A DNA stretch of 64,000 nucleotides from Deltaproteobacteria bacterium (GTDB taxonomy: Bacteria; Desulfobacterota; Syntrophobacteria; Syntrophobacterales; Syntrophobacteraceae). Below the pieces are notes generated by a model. The model did no database searches, was not told the DNA's origin, and saw only the letters and a list, made by a program, of their open reading frames with translations. Each line of letters begins with the position of its first letter. Position 1 is the stretch's first letter. The stretch covers positions 1 to 64,000 of the forward strand of contig JAJXYD010000024.1 of NCBI GenBank assembly GCA_021780695.1, read 5' to 3'. A program made the translations under genes and the position numbers. Positions 8,168 to 16,292 of this stretch are shown here, one piece after another.

Positions 8168-8617
8168 TCAAACAGGATTGACAGCCTTCTTTAGAACCAC
8201 CATATCGTCCTCTCTGTAAATCTCGAAAGAATCCCCCACCTTGAAGCCCAGCATTTCAATCAAAAGCGCCCGGTTCAGGGTGACGCTTCCGCTCTGACCG
8301 ATGGTGCGGAAATTACCCGTTTTGATCACCACGGTAGGATTGCACACAGGAGGCCTGGGCCTGGGCTCACGCTTGCGAAAAACCGTTCTCTCCTGTGCCG
8401 GCGCAACCGGAACCGAGACCAGGGGAGACTGAACCGCAGGCTTATTGAATTCGACCTGTGGAATTTCCCCAAGCTCCATAAGCCCTTTGAGGTAAAGGTC
8501 CTGAACCTCGCTTTTAAATCTCAGGCCAAAGACCTTCTGGACCGACTCCAAAGACCTTCCGTTTCTAATCTCGTTTACCACAAGCTTTGGATCGATATTC
8601 TTATACTCGATCTGCAT
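8168..8617 (-). CDS. putative transcriptional regulator with AbrB-like C-terminal domain
   Basis: 149 residues. Residues ~1-55 contain a short helical region (VVNEIRNGRSLESVQKVFGL) that could be a helix-turn-helix. The middle (55-95) is Pro/Arg-rich linker. Residues ~98-145 resemble the swapped-hairpin AbrB/SpoVT fold (TIGQSGSVTLNRALLIEMLG, then KVGDSFEIYREDDMVVLKKA). The start was set at the ATG preceded by AAAGGGAAAGG; upstream in-frame sequence lacks such a site. It probably binds DNA as a multimer, but the target is unknown. It stands alone, convergent with the CDP-alcohol transferase. Confidence 0.7.
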   Translation of the reverse strand: MQIEYKNIDPKLVVNEIRNGRSLESVQKVFGLRFKSEVQDLYLKGLMELGEIPQVEFNKPAVQSPLVSVPVAPAQERTVFRKREPRPRPPVCNPTVVIKTGNFRTIGQSGSVTLNRALLIEMLGFKVGDSFEIYREDDMVVLKKAVNPV

Positions 8618-8993
8618 ACCTTTCCCTTTTCGCGCAAAGATGCGCGCAGCAAAAGTTGATGGAATCCCCCAAACGGGGAGCAAAACTTCATCTCTGTTGA
8701 CCACAGAACATTGTTGGAACGGGTTTCTCGAAACCTGGGCAATCAGGCCTGAAGACCGGATACAACTTCAGGGCAACAATATTTCTCTGGGGATCCTGGA
8801 TAACCCCTATAATATAGCCGCATTCTCATTATCAAGGAATTAATCCGCCACGATTTGAAAGCGGTTTTGTTTTAAAAGAGAAATCCTCCCGGGAGAGATT
8901 CTAATTATAGCAGTTAAAATGTGCATGAGTATATTGATTTTCAAGCCCGCAATTATTTTTTTCCACCACAACGACCGATCGACTCAAAAAAAC
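8618..8993. other. non-coding gap upstream of the AbrB-like gene
   Basis: 376 bp between two minus-strand genes. It should hold the promoter of the AbrB-like gene and the 3' trailer of the MucR gene. No recognisable gene or repeat was seen. Confidence 0.4.
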
Positions 8994-9530
8994 CTAGGCG
9001 GTAGTATGGGCTCGAACCGTTTTTTTAACCGAAGCCCCGCTCCCGGCCTTTTCCACAGCCAGTTCCGATGTTGCCAGGGTTTCGAGCTTTTTTTGTTTTC
9101 TTTCTTCGAGGAATTTAACCAGTTTTTCCGGAAGGCCTCTTTTCTTGGCGGCTTTACTTCGGGCCTTTGTTAAAGACCTTGCCGAAAGAGGCTGTTTCAT
9201 CGAAAAACCCCATTTGCGTTTGTACTCCCGAGGCGTAAGGTTGTGGGCGCCCAGGTGTTTTGTCGTAAGCTGCCTCATCTGCGTACCGCACTCGAGGCAA
9301 ACGATCTTGTCGTCTTGAATGGATTGGATCGGTTCGCCCACGATCTGCGAGGAGCTAATTTCCCCGGCCGGGACGCCCTCAAGGAGCATCCCCCTGTCCT
9401 CGGCCTGTTGAATCCGTTGAAGAGTAGAGAAGGTCTTTATCAGAGACTGCTCGATCTGTTCGGCCGACATCAGCCCAACCGAGGCCTGAGCCTGAACGAT
9501 CTCGGCGGCTATATCCAAAAGTTTTTTCAT
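8994..9530 (-). CDS. MucR/Ros-family zinc-finger transcriptional regulator
   Basis: 178 residues. The central domain carries a Ros/MucR zinc finger with C-x2-C-x10-H-x3-H spacing (CLECGTQMRQLTTKHLGAHN), followed by the family's LTPREYKRKWGF block and a basic C-terminal tail. The start was placed at the ATG of MKKLLDIAAEIV, which has GGAG 6 bp upstream; an in-frame extension upstream looks non-coding. Members repress exopolysaccharide, motility and island genes by binding AT-rich DNA. The target here is unknown. Confidence 0.85.
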   Translation of the reverse strand: MKKLLDIAAEIVQAQASVGLMSAEQIEQSLIKTFSTLQRIQQAEDRGMLLEGVPAGEISSSQIVGEPIQSIQDDKIVCLECGTQMRQLTTKHLGAHNLTPREYKRKWGFSMKQPLSARSLTKARSKAAKKRGLPEKLVKFLEERKQKKLETLATSELAVEKAGSGASVKKTVRAHTTA

Positions 9531-9998
9531 TTTTTTCTCCAGGCAAAACAGCCCGATCCTAAAAAAACCACTCTTTGAACAAGGGAAACATTTGATAGGC
9601 AATATAGTGCAACAAGTCAACTGCAATTTGTCTAAAATAACCTTGATCCGGCAAATATCGGTAGATTTACGCAATACTTTAAAAGAAATCGGAAACCGGC
9701 GGCATTTTAAAATTTAAATTCGCAAGGAGAACCCGGCTTGCTTGCTCCGTGAGAAAGCTCCTAAATAACGCCACGTTAGAGCCATTTCCAAAATCCAACC
9801 CTTTCTACATGGCCCATGGGTTTTGCGGATCTCTTTGGACAGCCGGCTCAAAAATGGCCGCACCGATCCCGGGAGCAATATTAAATACTGTTATTTGAGC
9901 GGCATATGGTATGATTGCGACCTGAAAAAAGGTTTTTCGTCTCTGCTCATGTTGACAATTAATTTAACCATTCGAATTGAAAGAACGTACAGAGTATC
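9531..9998. other. divergent intergenic region between mucR-like gene and acyltransferase
   Basis: 468 bp of fairly AT-rich sequence between divergent genes. On the plus strand a TTGACA at 9952-9957 is followed after 17 bp by a weak AATTGA, a possible promoter for the acyltransferase. No coding sequence was recognised. Confidence 0.4.
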
Positions 9999-10889
9999 AT
10001 GCTTCAATTTCTCCCCCCCCCGCTCCAAGGTTTCATTTTGTTTGCCGCCCTCACCGTCAGCACTATTTTCTGGTCGTTTCTGCTCTACGTGGTTGCGCTG
10101 GGAAAGCTGATTATCCCGGCCCGGGGCTGGCGTATTTTTTGTGGAAAACTTGCCAACGCACTCGTACAGAACTGGGTGGGCATTAACGCTTTGGGTTTGA
10201 AGCTGAGCAAACACATCGGCTGGGATGTTCAGGGCCTCAATGGATTGCACCCCGATGCATGGTACCTGCTTTTGGCCAATCACCAGTCGATGGTGGACAT
10301 TGTCGTGTTGCAGAGTATCTTTCACGGGAAAATCCCGACTTTGAAATTCTTTCTAAAAAAAGAGTTGATTTGGGTGCCTTTTTTGGGAATCGCATGGTGG
10401 GCCCTCGATTTTCCTTTTATGAAGCGAAGGTCCTCGACCCTAAGGGACCTGGAAGCTGCACGCAAGGCCTGCGACAAATTCCGCCTGGTTCCTGCAACCA
10501 TCATGAACTTCGCGGAAGGAACGCGTTTTAGCGCGGCAAAACGGGAGACCGAGAGGTCGCCCTATACCCACCTGCTAAAGCCCAAGCCCGGCGGTACGGC
10601 TGTAGCCCTCTACGCTTTGGGCCGCCAACTTAGCTCCATCCTGGATGTAACCATCGTCTATCCCAAAGGAACTCCGGGGTTGTGGGCCTTTTTGTGCGCC
10701 AACTCCGTTCAAATCAAGGTAAGGGTAAAACAGATCCCCATCACCAAGGAACTGCTCGAAACCATTACCGATCCCGCATTGCGAAATCAGTTCAAGGATT
10801 GGCTGAATACGCTCTGGGGCGAAAAGGACAAACTGATAGAAACACTGCTCCAGCAGACCGCCGGCGAGTTGGAAGGCGTCTGCGAGTAA
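9999..10889 (+). CDS. PlsC-type acyltransferase (YihG-like)
   Basis: Probable 1-acylglycerol-3-phosphate O-acyltransferase of the inner membrane. 296 residues. An N-terminal membrane helix (about 10-40) is followed by NHQSMVD (residues 88-94, the H-x4-D catalytic pair) and NFAEGTR (~169-175, glycerolipid-binding motif), both intact. Overall layout is like E. coli YihG and related longer acyltransferases rather than the short PlsC. The ribosome binding site is weak (AGAG). Confidence 0.88.
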   Translation: MLQFLPPPLQGFILFAALTVSTIFWSFLLYVVALGKLIIPARGWRIFCGKLANALVQNWVGINALGLKLSKHIGWDVQGLNGLHPDAWYLLLANHQSMVDIVVLQSIFHGKIPTLKFFLKKELIWVPFLGIAWWALDFPFMKRRSSTLRDLEAARKACDKFRLVPATIMNFAEGTRFSAAKRETERSPYTHLLKPKPGGTAVALYALGRQLSSILDVTIVYPKGTPGLWAFLCANSVQIKVRVKQIPITKELLETITDPALRNQFKDWLNTLWGEKDKLIETLLQQTAGELEGVCE

Positions 10890-10900
10890 TCGGCCCGGCT

Positions 10901-10996
10901 GGGAAAAAGAATCGAAGCCGCAAGGGAAGCGATAATTTCTTCCGCATAGCAATAGCCGCAAATCCCGGGAAAAAGAATCGAAGACGCAAGGGAAGC
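10901..10996. repeat. 30-bp direct repeat, two copies
   Basis: Copies at 10901-10930 and 10967-10996 differ at one position (GAAGCCGC versus GAAGACGC) and are 66 bp apart start to start. Both lie in the short gap between two convergent genes. No more copies follow and there are no flanking cas genes, so this is not a CRISPR array. Confidence 0.75.
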
Positions 10997-11012
10997 CCCG
11001 CCGGGGCTTCCC
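10990..11012. terminator. hairpin between convergent genes
   Basis: Perfect 10-bp stem GGGAAGCCCC/GGGGCTTCCC with a GCC loop. There is no run of T on either side, so it may be a 3' stabilising hairpin or a weak bidirectional terminator between the acyltransferase and the endonuclease III-like gene. Confidence 0.5.
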
Positions 11013-11064
11013 GCGAAAGCATCCCGCTTACGGCACGGTTTCTATCAGCCTCGATGGCTTCCCG

Positions 11065-11739
11065 TTACGGGCGCAAAAAAACCAGGCCATCGAAATAACC
11101 CCCTAGAGGACACATTTGGCACAAGGGTTTCCGGCGGCAGTAAAGATGTCCCGTTCGAACCACAAGAGCGTGAAATTCCTGATACATCTGCACATCCAAC
11201 TCCAGGGCTTCCATGAAATATTCCCGCAAATCGTCGTAGGAAATCGTTTCGTCTATCCATGCGTGCCGGGAGAAAATACGCCAGGTGTAGGCGTCCACGA
11301 CAAAGGAGGGCTTAAAGGCGGCGTAGAGAACGATGCTGTCGGCTGTTTCCGGACCTATACCGCGGATTGTCAGCAACTCCTGCCGCAGAGGCTCCATATC
11401 CTGATCCAGGAATTGTTCAAGGCAGCCGTGGTAATTTTTTTGGATGTGATCGCAAAAGGTCATGATCCTTTTGGCCTTTTGCCTGTAGAAACCCGAGGGC
11501 CGCACCAGGGCTTCCAGTTGCGCTCCGTCAAGGCCGCAAAGACCCTCAAGGCTCAGAAGGCCGTTTCGATCGAGGTTTGCGATAGCCGCGGCGGCGTTTT
11601 TCCACGCGGTATTTTGGGCAAGTATAGCGCCAAGTATAACTTCAAAAGGAGTCCTGGCCGGCCACCAGTGCTGAGGTCCAAAGGCCGCGAAGAGTTTTTC
11701 ATAGATTTCAAGCAACAAGGCCTTTCTTTCCGCTCTCAA
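11065..11739 (-). CDS. endonuclease III-related HhH-GPD DNA glycosylase
   Basis: Base excision repair enzyme. 224 residues from a TTG that overlaps the TGA of the upstream gene (ATTGA), suggesting coupling; an ATG-initiated form 42 bp longer would overlap by 46 bp. The helix-hairpin-helix is LLTIRGIGPETADSIVLYAA with the catalytic Asp in VDAYT. The lysine that gives Nth its lyase activity (GRKTA in Nth) is Glu here (GPETA), so a monofunctional glycosylase like the 3-methyladenine glycosylase MagIII is more likely. Only three of the four iron-sulfur cysteines remain (CRRKPLCQMC), so the cluster may be absent. Confidence 0.85.
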   Translation of the reverse strand: MRAERKALLLEIYEKLFAAFGPQHWWPARTPFEVILGAILAQNTAWKNAAAAIANLDRNGLLSLEGLCGLDGAQLEALVRPSGFYRQKAKRIMTFCDHIQKNYHGCLEQFLDQDMEPLRQELLTIRGIGPETADSIVLYAAFKPSFVVDAYTWRIFSRHAWIDETISYDDLREYFMEALELDVQMYQEFHALVVRTGHLYCRRKPLCQMCPLGGYFDGLVFLRP

Positions 11740-12749
11740 TCCAGTCCGACTCCCGCAAACGCCGTTGCGCATTTTGCGCAAACCCCTCCCCGCAGACCGT
11801 ACCTTTGAACCGAGTAGCCGATGCGCCCGATCAGCAAGGCCCCGCAGGAATGGCAGAAGGTGTTTTCCCCATCGTCTCCGGGCGCATTTCCCGTGTAGAC
11901 GTAACGCAAGCCCGCCTCCAGGCCGATTTGTCTCGCCCGTCTAATCGTCGCAACAGGCGTGGGACGAGCCTCCGTCATGTGATAGGCGGGATGAAAACGG
12001 CTAACATGCCACGGGGTCTCGGCTCCCAGGCCGACAAGAAAAGTGGCGATTTCTTTAAGCTCGGCCTCCGAGTCGTTTAAGCCGGGAATAAGGAGGGTGG
12101 TAACTTCAAGCCAAATGGATTTTTCCTTCATTCTCTCAAGGGTCATGAGCACGGGCTTTAAGCGGGCGCCGCAACGGTCCCTGTAAAACGAATCGCTAAA
12201 GGCCTTAAGATCGACATTGGCGGCTGCAAGCAACGGGGCCGCGGCGTCAAGGGCCTCCGCGCTCATATAGCCGTTGGTTACGAAAACATTTTCAAGCCCG
12301 CGCTCTTTTGCCAGGGCAGCCACGTCCAGAGCGTATTCCATAAAAATCGTAGGCTCTGTGTAGGTATAGGCTATCGAGGCGCACCCCTCCTTTTGGGCCT
12401 GATCCACAACTTCTCCGGCAGGCGTCTCCCGGCCATAGATCGCGCCCGAAATTCGAGGCGACTGGGATATATCGGCGTTCTGGCAGAAAGAACATTTAAA
12501 ATTGCACCCGACAGTTGCAATCGAATAACTTAGAGAACCAGGCAGGAAATGAAACAGGGGCTTCTTTTCGACCGGGTCCGAATGGCCGGCGACAGGTTTT
12601 GCGTAAACCAGGCTAAAGAGCTTTCCTTCCCTGTTTTGCCTCACGCCGCATTTTCCAAACCCATCCGGATCGATAATACAGTGCTGGGAGCAAAGAAAAC
12701 AGCTCACCCGATCATGCTCGAGCCGATTGTAAAACATAGCCTCTTTCAT
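11736..12749 (-). CDS. amrS: AmmeMemoRadiSam system radical SAM enzyme
   Basis: 337-residue radical SAM protein of the family found with AMMECR1 and Memo proteins. An N-terminal cysteine set (Cys17, 20, 24, 34) precedes the CNFKCSFC cluster motif (Cys82, 86, 89). YTYTEPTIFMEYALDVA and WLEVTTLLIPGLNDSE are family signatures, and a C-terminal CHSCG...CAKC pair may bind zinc or iron. No AMMECR1 or Memo gene lies next to it. It overlaps the endonuclease III-like gene. The reaction is unknown for the family. Confidence 0.92.
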   Translation of the reverse strand: MKEAMFYNRLEHDRVSCFLCSQHCIIDPDGFGKCGVRQNREGKLFSLVYAKPVAGHSDPVEKKPLFHFLPGSLSYSIATVGCNFKCSFCQNADISQSPRISGAIYGRETPAGEVVDQAQKEGCASIAYTYTEPTIFMEYALDVAALAKERGLENVFVTNGYMSAEALDAAAPLLAAANVDLKAFSDSFYRDRCGARLKPVLMTLERMKEKSIWLEVTTLLIPGLNDSEAELKEIATFLVGLGAETPWHVSRFHPAYHMTEARPTPVATIRRARQIGLEAGLRYVYTGNAPGDDGENTFCHSCGALLIGRIGYSVQRYGLRGGVCAKCATAFAGVGLD

Positions 12750-12772
12750 GTCAGGTCCTCGAAAGAGAGTTT

Positions 12773-13576
12773 TTAGCTATCCATCCCCTTTTCCTGAGCC
12801 TTGAGGGAAGGCCGCCACCACCCCAGGGAATGGGCGGAGACATTGGCAACGGCTGGAATTTCTTCGAAAACAGGGGCCTTCAGGGTGCGAACGCGGCACT
12901 GCATGTCAACTCGCATGGCAATGAAGTGGCCGAAAGGATTTCGCTGCATGAGGGGGTTGTTTTCCACAGAGCGCAGATAAGGAAGCAACTGGACCGGAAA
13001 GGAAAAACAGGTTCGCCATTGAATTGGAAGGCGAGCACAAAGGATTTTTTCGCACATCCGGCTCAACTCAAAAATACTGAAAAACCTGGCGTGGCTGTAG
13101 ACCGATTCGCGCCTAAATCCCTTCAGGCCGCACTGGACCCCGCCGATGGAAAATCTATTAAGAGCGCCGACCAGCACATTCCTGCGGGCGACCCGGAAGG
13201 CTTCCCGCAGGGCCGCATAGGGGTCTTCGACAAATTCAAGGCTGGTTATAAGGGCAACCGTATCGAATTGATTGTCTTCATAGGGCAGATCTTCGGCAAA
13301 GCCCTGGGTGAGTGGGACCTTATACCCAAGCCTTTCTCTCGCAAGCTCGAGGCTTTCTCCCGAAGGTTCGAGGCCGGCCACGATATGGCCCTGGGACCTG
13401 AACCAGTCGAGAAAAACACCTGTACCGCAGCCTACCTCGAGGACGCGCTGGGGCAAAAGAGGGTTCCAAACCCGTCCGAGAAGCTCCTGCTCGAACTCCA
13501 GCGCCTCCCGTCCCCTGGCGGAACCAAACCAGCAATCACTGCGCTGAGCATCAGCAAGGCTAAAGATATACCCCAC
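12773..13576 (-). CDS. class I SAM-dependent methyltransferase
   Basis: 267 residues. Motif I is VLEVGCGTGVF (residues 45-55), the acidic residue of motif II is in GLEPSGESL, and a further FDTVALITSLEFVEDP resembles the UbiE/type 11 group. The substrate cannot be predicted, and the C-terminal half (160-267) has no motif I recognise. It ends 23 bp before amrS on the same strand, so the two may be cotranscribed. Confidence 0.82.
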   Translation of the reverse strand: MGYIFSLADAQRSDCWFGSARGREALEFEQELLGRVWNPLLPQRVLEVGCGTGVFLDWFRSQGHIVAGLEPSGESLELARERLGYKVPLTQGFAEDLPYEDNQFDTVALITSLEFVEDPYAALREAFRVARRNVLVGALNRFSIGGVQCGLKGFRRESVYSHARFFSIFELSRMCEKILCARLPIQWRTCFSFPVQLLPYLRSVENNPLMQRNPFGHFIAMRVDMQCRVRTLKAPVFEEIPAVANVSAHSLGWWRPSLKAQEKGMDS

Positions 13577-13640
13577 AGCAAAACCTTTACGTCCAGTATT
13601 TCAATCCTCGCCCATCCATGGCGAGAAAACCGCAAAGACT

Positions 13641-15305
13641 CTATTCAGTTTTTAGGACCGCGCCCCTTGCACCGGAGGTGACCATTTTTGCATACCTGGC
13701 AAGGTAGCCGGTCTTTATTCTTGGCTCTCTGGGCTTCCAGGCTTCCTTTCGTCTGGCGATCACGGCCTCTTCGACCAGGAGTTCCAGCTTCTTGCCCGGT
13801 ATATCCACCAGGATTTCATCGCCTTCCTCGATAAAAGCGATCGGGCCACCCACGGCGGCCTCCGGAGAAATATGGCCGATAGCTGCCCCTTGAGTGCCTC
13901 CGCTAAACCTGCCATCGGTTATAAGGGCCACGTCCAGCCCCAACCCGCGACCGATAATCGCCGCCGTCGGAGTCAGCATCTCCTGCATACCGGGGCCGCC
14001 CTTAGGGCCTTCATAGCGGATAACCACCACATCACCGGCCACGATACGGCCTTCGAGGATGGCGTCCGCGGCTTCGGCCTCACTTTCAAAGACTCGCGCC
14101 CTGCCCTTTCGAACAAGCATCTGGGGAGCGACCGCCGACTGTTTTACCACGGCGCCTTCCGGGGCAATGTTGCCGTAGAGAACGGCAATGCCGCCTTCCT
14201 TATGATAAGGATTATCGAGCGAGCGGATAACCTCCGAATCGCGTATCCGGGCATTTTTGAGATTTTCGCCAACCGATTTGCCCGTTGCGGTAATGGGGGC
14301 CGGGTCAATGAGGTCGCGGCGCAAAAGCTCCTTCATCACCGCCTGGACCCCTCCTGCCGCGTTTAAGTCTTCGAGAAAGTGGGCGCCGCCGGGCCGAAGG
14401 CTGCACAGGTGAGGAGTCCTTGAGCTTATTTCGTTAAAAATACCGAGATCGAGACGGATACCCGCCTCGTTTGCAATCGCCGGTACGTGCAAAACCGTAT
14501 TGGTCGAGCAGCCAAGGGCCATATCCACCGCTATCGCATTGCGGAAGGCGGTCATGGAAGCTATATCGCGGGGCTTTAGATTCATGCCCACAAGGTCCAT
14601 GATCTTCATTCCCGCCTCTTTGGCAAGGCGAATTCTGGCGGCCGTTACAGCCGGGATAGTCCCATTTCCGGGAAGGGCAAGCCCCAAGGCCTCAGCCAGG
14701 CAATTCATCGAATTTGCCGTAAACATCCCGGAGCAGGAACCGCATCCCGGGCAGGCCTGATCTTCGAGTTCCTCGAGTTGCCCGCTGGTAATCTGGCCCG
14801 CCCTCAAGGCTCCAACACCCTCAAAAACCGAAATAAGGTCCACAGCCTTGCCGCCCACGCGCCCCGGCAGCATCGGCCCTCCGCTAACAAGCACCGTGGG
14901 AATGTCGAGCCTCAAAGCGGCCATCATCATCCCCGGTATTATCTTGTCGCAGTTTGGAATAAGCACCAGACCGTCAAACGGGTGGGCCGTAGCCATAATT
15001 TCCACCGAATCGGCTATCAACTCCCGGCTTGCCAGCGAATAGCGCATTCCGGGATGATTCATGGCTATACCGTCGCAAACGCCTATCGTACTGAATTCCA
15101 CGGGGGTTCCCCCGGCAAGCCTTATGCCCGCCTTTACCCCCTCGGCGATCTTATCGAGGTGAATGTGGCCCGGAATGATTTCATTTGCCGAATTGACCAC
15201 ACCTATGATGGGCCTGTCCAGTTCCGTTTGAGTGTACCCCATGGCTTTAAAAAGTGAGCGATGAGGCGCCTTCTCAATGCCCTTTTTCATCGAATCGCTT
15301 CGCAT
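13641..15305 (-). CDS. ilvD: dihydroxy-acid dehydratase
   Basis: Iron-sulfur enzyme that dehydrates 2,3-dihydroxy-isovalerate or -methylvalerate to the 2-oxoacid in valine/isoleucine synthesis. 554 residues from the ATG of [17 protein letters not shown], the usual start of the family. Both family signatures are present ([11 protein letters not shown] and [16 protein letters not shown]), as is the cluster region [15 protein letters not shown]-started form with 22 extra residues including GCSGC is open to 15371 but looks less likely. It stands far from the ilvBNC operon at 38 kb. Confidence 0.95.
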   Translation of the reverse strand: MRSDSMKKGIEKAPHRSLFKAMGYTQTELDRPIIGVVNSANEIIPGHIHLDKIAEGVKAGIRLAGGTPVEFSTIGVCDGIAMNHPGMRYSLASRELIADSVEIMATAHPFDGLVLIPNCDKIIPGMMMAALRLDIPTVLVSGGPMLPGRVGGKAVDLISVFEGVGALRAGQITSGQLEELEDQACPGCGSCSGMFTANSMNCLAEALGLALPGNGTIPAVTAARIRLAKEAGMKIMDLVGMNLKPRDIASMTAFRNAIAVDMALGCSTNTVLHVPAIANEAGIRLDLGIFNEISSRTPHLCSLRPGGAHFLEDLNAAGGVQAVMKELLRRDLIDPAPITATGKSVGENLKNARIRDSEVIRSLDNPYHKEGGIAVLYGNIAPEGAVVKQSAVAPQMLVRKGRARVFESEAEAADAILEGRIVAGDVVVIRYEGPKGGPGMQEMLTPTAAIIGRGLGLDVALITDGRFSGGTQGAAIGHISPEAAVGGPIAFIEEGDEILVDIPGKKLELLVEEAVIARRKEAWKPREPRIKTGYLARYAKMVTSGARGAVLKTE

Positions 15306-15684
15306 TTTCTTTTTCGTCCCTCCAGCCGACGGCTGTTTGCATCCGGAGCACCCGGATTTAGTCGCACTCAATACCTATAAGACTTCAGAACCTCAATCAA
15401 TAAATTATTTCCGGATGTATTAAAAGCAAAAATGCCCTGGGGCTCTCCGGGAGGGGATAGTGTCAAACCGTCGCGCTCCCCGCCTTGCCAAAGCGAGGGA
15501 AATTTCCGCAAAAGGGTAAAATTTTTCCGCCGGCGCCAAAGTGTCGATCCGAACCGATCCTAACCATCTGACTTTTGACAACACCTAAAACGGGACAGAC
15601 CTCTCCCCATCCCCGGCTTCCGCTAACATAAGCCTTTTCGAGCTCTGGGCCATACACGTTTTTTCACGGTAGTCCCCCGGGTTT
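15306..15684. other. intergenic region upstream of ilvD
   Basis: About 380 bp, assumed to hold the ilvD promoter and leader. I saw no T-box, leader peptide rich in branched-chain codons, or other gene. Confidence 0.4.
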
Positions 15685-15843
15685 TCATTGCCCGTTTCCC
15701 CCCCGGCTTTTCGTCATCTTGGAAATGGAAAAGGCCACTATCAAAAGCCCCAGAATAATGGGGACCCAGTCGTGTTTAAAAAGTCCGTAGAGAAAAATCA
15801 CTACTCCGCCAATCAAGCTGAGCCATCCCATCGCTGAGCCCAT
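15685..15843 (-). CDS. 52-residue membrane protein
   Basis: ATG with an excellent ribosome binding site (GGGAGG, 8 bp before the start) opens a 52-codon frame ending in TGA. Two hydrophobic stretches (MGWLSLIGGVVIFLYGLF and WVPIILGLLIVAFSI) are separated by KHD, giving a predicted helical hairpin. The C terminus is basic (KMTKSRGGNGQ). No family is recognised. The strong start signal and amphipathic pattern argue that it is a real small gene, easily missed by length cut-offs. Confidence 0.65.
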   Translation of the reverse strand: MGSAMGWLSLIGGVVIFLYGLFKHDWVPIILGLLIVAFSISKMTKSRGGNGQ

Positions 15844-16292
15844 AATATAACCTCCCGGAGTCCGAATCGATAAAGTATCCTTTTTTGAGCGCCCGCGATC
15901 TTCGCCGCGAGGTTTTCACATCTACGCTACCCGGGGCGCAAAAAATCCACGATCGCTTTATTCTAGCCGTCAAATCTCAAAAGCACCACAACCTTTTTTA
16001 TGTTCCTTACGATGGTTGGCAGTCACATTCTTTGCGGCGCTCGTTTCCAAAACGGCCGGCGGCAACTGCCCTCTCTTATCGGAACTCTATTTTGCATCCA
16101 AATATTTTCCGATTTGGCGCCTGATACCATTCAGCCGCATTCGGCCAGTAGCCATAAGACCTCCTTTATCCTTACCAACAGCCGGTTTGGATGGGCGGCA
16201 GTTTTTCCTTCCAACCGTACTCGTCTCATTCTATATTGCAACTAGCTGAAGGGTATAGTTTTTTTGGAAAGCGCTACCGAAAGGATTGGACT
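15844..16292. other. divergent gap before msbA
   Basis: About 450 bp between the small membrane protein gene and msbA. It must contain both promoters. The open frame upstream of the chosen msbA start has no family similarity and was not counted as coding. Confidence 0.4.

Noticed and set aside
10901..10996. CRISPR array
   Set aside because: Only two repeats, a spacer of 36 bp and no cas genes; second copy merges with a hairpin.
15306..15371. 22-residue N-terminal extension of IlvD containing GCSGC
   Set aside because: Depends on a TTG start; the family start MRSDS is at 15305. Kept only as an alternative.
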